From: Flavobacteriales bacterium
GTDB taxonomy: Bacteria > Bacteroidota > Bacteroidia > Flavobacteriales_D > Sanyastnellaceae
Direction: 5' to 3'
DNA: 37,730 bases
NCBI GenBank assembly: GCA_011522855.1
Contig: WTID01000007.1
Span: 3,315-41,044 of the forward strand
The position numbers and the translations under genes were made by a program. The notes beneath the pieces are model-generated. The model worked only from the letters and a program-made list of their open reading frames with translations, made no database searches and was not told where the DNA came from. Positions 16,841 to 25,800 of the stretch are shown in pieces. Numbering within the stretch: the first letter of the stretch is position 1; every line of letters starts with the position of its first letter.

Positions 16841-19800
16841 CCTGGATCGGGCCGCGGGGCTCGGCCGCAGCGGCGGCCACATCCGAACCGGAGTCCGCAG
16901 TGCCTGTGGTGCCCGTGCCGACGAGGCCGGCTCCCGTTCCGTCGGGATCGCACACCTCTCCGGTGATGTTCACGGTGTAGCCGAAGTCGGCGCTGTTTCC
17001 GCTGCAGTCCGTGGCCGTGTAGTCGTACTCGATCTGATACGGCAGGGTGCAGTCGAGGTCACCGAAGAAGTCACCGGACCCCATGACCGGAGTGCTCATG
17101 TGCGTACCGGTGTAGGTGAACCAACCACTGTATCCGTGGTGCTCGTTCATGTTGTTGGCGCCGAGTCCGACCTGGAAACGGTAGAACTGGTTGGCCGGCT
17201 GGTGCGTGCAGGTCAGGAAGCTGCCGTCATAGCCGCCCCATCCCGTGAGCGTGCCCTCGGAGAGGAACCAGTAGGTCCAGTTCTCATGGTCGTCGAGGAT
17301 GTTCTCGCAGTCCTGCTTGTAGCTGGTCGGGAAATCCTGGTCGGACCAGGTGTCGAAGTCCATGCCGTCGGTCAGGGTGAAGGAGACGTTCCAACCGGAG
17401 TTCGGGTCGTCGTTGCTCACCACGGTCTTCTCGATGGCCCAGTCGCCATTGGGCAATTGGCTCACCAAGCCTTCTCCGATGGTGGAGTAGAACTCGTCAC
17501 CGAGGAAGTTGAAGAGCCGCACGGAGTGGGTGTCGTAGCCGTTGCAGGTCTCGTCGGAGGCAAAGGCCTCCGGCGTCACCGACGTGCAGTACTGGTCCAC
17601 GCTGTCGTTGGGGGCGTAGGCGCCCACCATCGTGGTGGTCATGTCGAGGGCCACGTCACCTCCGCAGTTGTCCTCGGCCGACACGTCGCACGGCTCGGTG
17701 GACGGAAGCAGGCTGTCGCCGTCGTAGTCCTCGGCGCAAACGTCGATCGTGCCGCCGTTCTCGATGCCGCAGACGTCGAGGAAGACCGGGGCGGTCTCGT
17801 CGAGGACGGTCACGGTGTAGTCGGCGGTGGTCAGGTTGCCACAGGCATCCACGGACTCGAAGTGGAATTCGAGGGTGGCGTTGCCGCAGCCGTCCAGTCC
17901 GAGGGTGTCGGTCGTCGCGCTCAGCATCGGGGCGCCGTCACAGGCGTCCTCGGTTGAGGCGGCGAGCGTCGGCACCTCGTCGAGGCAGGACACGGTCGTG
18001 TCGTGGGCGGCAGATCCGTCCGCGAACGTCACGTCGAGGGCCGGGGCCTGCGTGTCGACCACGGTCAGCGTTTGCATCCACGTGCTCGAGTTGCCGGAGC
18101 AATCGGTCGCGGACCAGTGGCGGAACAGCGTGTAGCTGTTGGCGCAGTCGCCGTCCTCGAAGGTCTCGCCCTCGTAGGTGTACGTCAAGGCGTTGTCGCA
18201 ATTGTCGTCGGCCTGGAGCGAGGTGATGTCGGCCGGGGCCGGCACCGCGTCGCATTCCACAGTGGCATCCAGCGGTCCCATCGTGAAGACGGGAGCCTCC
18301 GTGTCGACCACGGTCAACGTCTGGGTGTGGCTGGTCTCATTTCCGGCGCAGTCCGTCACCGTCCACTCCCGGGTCAGGGTGTAGTCAGTCGGGCACAGGT
18401 CGTCGTCGGATTGCGTCTCGGAGAACTGGACGAAGACCGCGGGATCACAGTTGTCCGTGGCGGTCAACGTCTCCGGCATCGGCACGGCGTCGCAGGACAC
18501 GGTCGCGTCACCCGGCAGGGCCTCAGTGAACTCGGGGGCCGTCGTGTCGATCAGGGTGATCAGCTGCTCCACTGTCTTGTTGTTGCCGCACTCGTCCTCG
18601 GCCGTCCAGGTGCGGATGACCTCGGCCGTACCGGCGCAGTCGTTGAGCAGAACAAGGCTGTCGGAGTACCCGATCTCCACCTCGGAGTCGCAGTTGTCCA
18701 TGGCCTCGGCGGCGCCCAGGCTGCCCACCCCGAAGTCGTCGTCACAGGACAGCGTGGTGTCTTGCGGGACGAAGGTGAAGACCGGAGCCTCGGTGTCGGT
18801 TAGGTCGATGGATTGGATGAGCGTGTCGGCATTGCCGCAGGCATCCATGGCCACGTAAGTCAAGAGGTAGCTGCCGGCACAAGAGCCGCTGAACTCCTCC
18901 TCGGAGAGCAGCTGGAGCTCGATGTCCGCATCGCAGTTGTCGCTGACGGAGGCGTAGAGCGTGTCCATGCCCCAATCACTGCAGTCGATCTCGAGGGAGA
19001 GCGGGCCGCTGATGACCGGAGCCGTGGTGTCCACGACGGTGATGGTCTGGACGTGGGCCAGGCTGTTTCCAGCGCAGTCCATCGTGCTCCAGGTGCGGGT
19101 CAGGGTCTGCCCTTGGGCGCAGTCTCCCGCCGCGGATCCCTCGTTGAAGGTCACCTCGACGTCGCCATCGCAGTTGTCGGTGGCCATCAGCGTGGCCGCC
19201 GCCGGGATGGCGTCACAGGACACGGTGGTGTCGGCCGGCAATTCGGTCGTCCACTCCGGAGCGGTCTCGTCCACCACGGTGAGCGTCTGCTCGTGGGTGG
19301 TGCTGTTGCCGCAGTCGTCCGTGGCTGTCCAGCTGCGCAGGAGGGTGTAGTTGCTGGCGCAATCGTCGTCGTCGCTGAGGGTCTCCGTGAACGCGACGGC
19401 CGGCATGCCGTCACAGGCATCGGTGGCCGTGAGCACGGCCGCGGCGGGCACGGCGTCACAGGACACGGTGGCGTCCATCGGAAGGGCCTCGACGAACTCC
19501 GGAGCGGCCTGGTCGGCCACGCCGATGGACTGACTGCAGCTGACGGTCGTCTCGTTTCCGCAGTTGTCGATGGCCGTGGCCGTGAACGTCCGCGTGAAGC
19601 TGAAGCTGCCGGCGCAGGTGATCGTGGTGTCGTGGTCGGTCCAGGACATCTCCACGTCCGGGGCGGCACCACCGCAGTTGTCCGTGGCGATCACATCAGC
19701 CAGACCGAGGGCGTCGACGGAGAGGTCGGCGCCGCAGTCGGCGTCCGCGGCGAGCACGGTGTCGGCCGGGCAGGTGATGGTGGCGGTCGGCGGGGTGTCG

Positions 19801-22800
19801 TCGTACAGCTCGATGAACTGCTCGAACATGTTGGCGTTTCCGCAATCGTCCTCGAAGGTGTACGTGCGCATGAAGATGCCGACCGGCTGGACGCATCCAC
19901 CGCTGAACGGCGTATCGAAGAAGGTGATGGTCACCTCGCTTCCGCATTCGTCCAGGACGTCGATGAGGATGTTGTCGTCGATCACCGCGTCGTCGTAGTC
20001 CTCGCAGGACATCTCGACGAGCATCTCGCCGAAGGTCACCACCGGGGCGACGTCGTCGAAGACCGTGATCGTCTGGTGCACATCCGTGCTGTTCCCGCAG
20101 TCGTCCACAAAGGTCCATGTGCGGTCGACCATGAAGGTGCCGGTGCATGTCTGGGCATAGACGCTGTCCTCTTCCCAGCTCCAGGCCACATCGGTGTCGA
20201 AGTTGTCCGTGGCGGAGAACTCGCCGTAGGTGGTGGCGGGGTCGTATTCAGCGCAGGGCAGGGTCACGTCGGACACCTCGGCCATCGGACCGAGCTCGTC
20301 GATCAGGGTGATGGTCTGCTCGCAGCTGGCGGCGTTGTCGCAGAAGTCGTAGGCCGTGAAGGTCCGCGTGAAGGTCATGGTGCCTTCGGGTTGGTCGTCA
20401 TCCCCGGCGCAGTCGACCATGAAGTCGGAGTCGGTCCAGGTGATGTCGATGTCCTCCAGGGCGCTGCAATTGTCAAAGGCTGTGGCCATGCCGAGGACGA
20501 CCGTCGTGGTGTCGTCGGAGATGTCCATGTCGAGCGTGAGGGTCGTGTCGTCCGGGCAGGTGATGACCGGGGCCTCGTCGTCGTACAGGGAGATGTACTG
20601 CTCGGCCACGGCGCTGTTGCCGCAGTCGTCCTCGACCGTCCAGATCCGCATCCAGCTTCCCGGGCAGACGCCGCTCAGCGGCCAGGCCTCGATGGAGATG
20701 GAGAGGTCGTCGTCGCAGTTGTCGAAGGCCTCGAGGGGCACCTGCGTCGGGTCGGTCGGGTCGGTGAGCATCTCACAGGACGCCACCTGGTAGGGGTCGA
20801 AGGACCCGAATTCCGGAGCCGTCTCGTCGAGTGCCGTGATGGTCTGGACGCAGGTCACCGTGTCGCCCACATTGCCGCAGGCATCCACGGACCAGGCGTA
20901 GAAGGTCCGCTCGAAGCTGAAGCTGCCGTCGGCGCTTCCATCGCTTCCGTCACAGAGAGGCGTCAGGGGCCCGTCCATGTGGAACTGGAAGGTGGCGGGG
21001 GCGGCGTCGCAGCCGTCCTCGGCGACGATGGTCGGCAGGCCGAGGAGGTCGGTGCCGAACTCGGCCGAGCAGGAGGCGTCCAGCATCACGGTCGTGTCGG
21101 CCGGGCACTCAAGCTGGGTGACCACCGGAGCGGTCACGTCGACCACGGTCAGGATCTGCGTGCAGGAGGCCTCCGCGGTGTTGCCGCAGTGGTCCGTGCT
21201 GACCGCGTGGAAGGTCCGCGTGATGACATAGGTGCCGGCGCCGTCGGCGCAGGTGTAGTCGGGTGCGCTGTCCTCGATCGTGTAGCTGAGGGTCGGAGCG
21301 GCATCGCAGTTGTCCGTGCTGGTGATGGCCACCTCGCCGGATTGGGTGGGGTCGAGTTCACCCTCGCAGTCGCCATCGAGCTCCACCACGACGTCGGCCG
21401 GGCAGGTGATGTCGATGGTCGGGGCCACCGTGTCGATCATCAGGATGAACTGGTGCGTCGTCGTGGAGTTGCCGCAGGCGTCGACCACGGTGTAGGCGAC
21501 ATCCCAGGTCGGGACCGGGGAGACACAACCGCCGGACATGGCCTGGCAGTCGATGTAGGCGGTGTCGATTCCGCAGTTGTCCGTCCAGGACACGAGGCCG
21601 AGGTTCACAAGCTCGTCAAGGTCGCAGGTCCACTCATCACAAGCGATTTCCGTCTGCGTGGCGCTGAGCGTGATGACCGGGGCTTGGGTGTCGATGACCT
21701 CAATGGTCTGGATGCCCATGTCCATGGCCGTGTTGCCGCAGCTGTCCACGGCGGTGGCGGTCCACTGGCGCTCGATGGTGTAGCAGCCGGCGGCCGTGCT
21801 GTCAGCCACCATGTCCGTGTACGAGACATCCCCGGAGGCGAAGGCGCAGTTGTCGGCGAAGACCGCTTCGGCCAGGCCGGTCATGTCGGTCGACAGGTCG
21901 GTGGCGCAGAGGGCGGACACCGGGACCTGCAGGTCACCCGGGAGGGTGAGGTCGATGGACGGCGCTTCCGTGTCCACCACATGGATGAGCTGGACGCAGA
22001 GGGTCTCGTTGTCGAACAGGTCAACGGCGGACCAGGTGCGCTGCAGCGTGTAGCAGGCGCTGGACGTCTCGTCGATGATGGACTCACCGAGGTAGGTCAC
22101 GATCGGGCTGCCCGGATCGTCGCAGTTGTCGGTGGCGGTGACCATCGGCAGCTCGGGCAGGGGCTCTCCGCAGGAAATTGTGGTGTCCGCGGGGCAGTTG
22201 TCAAACAGCGGAGCGGTCTCGTCGAGGCGGCAGACCTGCTGCTCGTAGGTGATGGCACCACAGCTGTCGTCGAACACCGTGTAGAGGTTGGTGACGCAGG
22301 GGTCGCTTTCGGTCGGGACGACGTCCTCGAAGGCAAGGTTGGTGATCACGTCGCCCAGGGCACCATTGACCTCGGTTCCATTGATCTGTCCCTCCCAGGC
22401 AAACCAACCGCCAAGTCCGTATTCGCAGTTGTGGTCGTTGGCACCGAGGCCAACCTGGAAGCCGAAGTATCCGTTGCTCGGGGCGTGGTTGAGTTGCAGC
22501 AGGCTGCCCTCGAAGTCCCCGGTTCCCTGCAGGTAGCTCTGGTCGCTCTTGAGCATGTAGATGTCCCACTCATCGAATGGCAGATCGCTGCAGGTGTAGA
22601 TGTACTTGAATCCCTTGCCTTGGTCGGCCCAATCGGCGCCGGAGGTCCGGTCTTCGAAGACATAGAAGACGTCGAAGGACTGGTCGGGGTTGAGCTCGTT
22701 GGCCACGCTTCCTTCAAGGATGGCGATGTCGTTGGCGAACTGGGTAAAGGTCAATCCGTCTCCGGTCTCGATGAAGTAATCGGAGTCGGCGAGGCCGGCC

Positions 22801-25800
22801 ATTTCCAAGCCGTAGATGCGGATGGCGGCGTCAGGACCCATTCCGTAGGCGGTCGTGGCGGTGCCCACCGAGTACGGCATGTTGTAGGGGGCGGACACGC
22901 AGGCGATCTCGTCGTATTCGGCGCCCGTGCAGGTGTTGAGTGCGGACGTGGGGTTCTCGCAGGTCAGGTCCTCGAGGTCTTCGAGGCACTCGACGGTGTA
23001 GTCCACGACCGGCGGATCGAAGGCGAGGCACTCGGGGTCGCAGGGATCCAGCTCGAGCGGGTTGCCGTCACAGTCGAAGCCGATTTCGGCGTAGGTGCAG
23101 GAGCCATCTTCGTCCGTCGCGTCTTCGTCATAGTTGCAGGCCTCGGCATCAGTACAGCCGGGCACTTCCTCTTCGTCGCACAGGCCGTCGCCATCGGCGT
23201 CGGACAGGCAGTTGCCGTCGCAGTCGAGGTAGTCCTCGGCCGGATAGGTGCAGAGGCTGTCGTCCGCGTCCGTTGCGTCGGCGTCATAGTTGCAGGCCAG
23301 CTCATCGCTGCAGCCTGGGACCTCGGCCTCGTCGCAGATGCCGTCGCCATCGGCGTCGTTGAGGCATTCACAATCGCAGTCGTAGTAATCGGCACCACAG
23401 TACTGCTCCGGGTACACGCAGGTGCCCGGGATGGTGGCGTTCTCGTTGTAGTTGCAGGCGGTCTCGTCCATGCAGCCCTCGATGGCCTCACCCGAGAGGT
23501 AAGGCAGGTCGGCCGGATCGTCGAACGTACCGAGTTCTCCGCCCTCCTCGATGGCGAGCAGGTCGAAGTCGAGCTCGTACAGCGCGCAGTCGGTGGCGTC
23601 AAACAGGTTGAGCTCGACCGTCTGGTCTGCCTCGAGGTAAATGTTCATGTTGACCCAGGAGGCCCCATCGAATTCGAAGGTGATGCCGGTGCCCACCACG
23701 AGGCCATCAGCCGTGGCGATGATGGTGGCGCCCACGATGGGCATGCCGTCCAGCGTCACGTCGGCGATCAAGGTGTTCGGGATGACGGGCAGGACCACGA
23801 CATCCATGTCGGGCTCGTTGCACGGATCATCGCCGTCGCAGAGGCCATCTCCGTCGGTGTCGGCGAGGCAGTTGCCATCACAGTCGAGGCCCTCCTCGGC
23901 AAACGTGCAGGAGCCGTCGTCCAGGGTGGCGTCGTCGTCGTAATTGCAGGCGGTGGCATCGGTACAACCGGCGCAGCTCGTGTACTCGCAGGAGCCATCG
24001 TCGTCGGTGGCGTCGTCGTCGTAGTTGCAGGCGCCCTCATCGGAGCAGCCAGCGATTTCATCGCCGTCGCAGATGCCGTCTCCGTCCGCGTCCGCAAGGC
24101 AGTTTCCGTCGCAGTCGAGGCCGTCCTCGGCGTATTCGCAGGATCCGTCCTCGTCGGTGGCGGCGCCGTCATAGTTGCAGGCGTCGGCATCGGTGCAGCC
24201 GGGGATCTCATCTCCGTCGCACACGCCGTCACCATCGGCGTCTTCCAGGCAGTTGCCGTCACAGTCGAGGCCTTCGTCGGCGTAGTCGCACGCACCGGCG
24301 TCGGTGGCGCTCTCGTCGTAGTTGCAGGCCAGCTCGTCCTGGCAGCCGAGGACTTCCTCCTCGTCGCAGACTCCGTCTCCATCGGCGTCGTTCAGGCAGT
24401 TGCCGTCACAATCGAGGTAGTCGAGACCGCCGTTCAGGTCCTCGGGGTAGAGGCAGAGGCTGTTGTCGGTGTCGGTATAGTCACCGCTGTTGCAGGCCTC
24501 CGAATCGGTACAACCGACCGTCTCCTCCTCGTCGCAAATGCCGTCTCCGTCATCGTCGTTGAGGCAGTCCCCATTGCAATCCACGGCATCGGTGCCGTAG
24601 ATGTCGATGGGATAGGTGCAGGACCCATCGTCGTCGGTGGCGGAGGCGTCGTAGTCACAAGCGGTGTCGTCGGTGCAACCGGGAATCTCGTCCCCGTCGC
24701 AGATGCCGTCTTCGTCGGCGTCTTCGAGGCAGTTGCCGTCACAATCGAGGCCGTCTTCCGGGAGCGCGCAGGAGCCGTCGTCCACGTTGGCCTCATCGTC
24801 GTAGTTGCAGGCGTCCTCGTCGGTGCAGCCGAGCACGGCATCGTCACCGAGGAACGGGAGGTCACCGGGCTCATCGAACGTGGCGAGTTCCTCGCCTTCC
24901 TCGGTCACGGTCACCCCGAACTCCAGGTCGTACACCTCACAGGCGGCCGGATCGAAGAGGTTGAATTCGACCTCGTCCCCCGGGGAGACGTAGAGGGTCA
25001 TGCTGACCCAGGAGGCCCCTTCGAAATCAAAGGCCTCGTCCACGCCAACGGTCTCACCGTCGACGGTGGCGAAGACGGTCAAGCCGGTCACCGGCTGGCC
25101 GTTGAGGGAGACCTCGGCGATGTAGGTGGCCGGAACGATCGGCAGCACGGCCGGGGTCAGATCGGGCTCGTTGCACGGGTCGTCCCCGTCGCAGATGCCG
25201 TCCCCGTCCTCATCCTCTAGGCACTCTCCGTCACAGTCCAGTCCGTCCTCGGCGAATTCGCACGAGCCGTCGTCGTCGGTGGCCTCGTCATCATAGTTGC
25301 AGGCCGCCTCATCCGTGCAACCGTCGATCTCGAATTCGTCACAGATCCCGTCTTCATCGGCGTCGGCGAGACAGTCGCCGTCACAGTCGTATCCGGCATC
25401 GGCATAGGTGCAGGACCCGTCGTCGATGGAGGCGTCGTCGTCATAGTTGCAAGCGGTGGCATCCAGACAGCCGGCGCAGGAGGTGTACTCGCAGGAGCCG
25501 TTGTCCTCGGTGGCGGCGCCATCATAGTTGCAGGCCGCCGCATCCGTGCAGCCGTCGATTTCGAAGTCGTCACAGACCCCATCACCATCGGTGTCGGCGA
25601 GGCAGTTGCCGGCACAGTCGTATCCGGAATCGGCATACGTGCAAGAACCATCGTCGTCGGTGGCTTCCGCATCGAAATTGCAGGCCGCTTCATCCATGCA
25701 GCCGGGAACTTCAAAGTCGTCACAGACTCCGTCGCCATCGCTGTCGGCGAGGCAGTTGCCGTCGCAGTCGTATCCGGCGTCGGCATATTCACAGGAGTCA

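Noticed and set aside
16473-17957. 494-aa plus-strand ORF antisense to the giant gene's C-terminus
   Set aside because: Same antisense composition artefact. The minus strand encodes the T9SS-type domain and unknown domain B.
18813-25220. 2135-aa plus-strand ORF inside the giant gene
   Set aside because: Antisense to the giant gene. Its length reflects high GC and repetitive Asp/Cys/Thr codons of the true strand leaving no stops; the translation is G/V/H/R-rich with no recognisable domains or signal.
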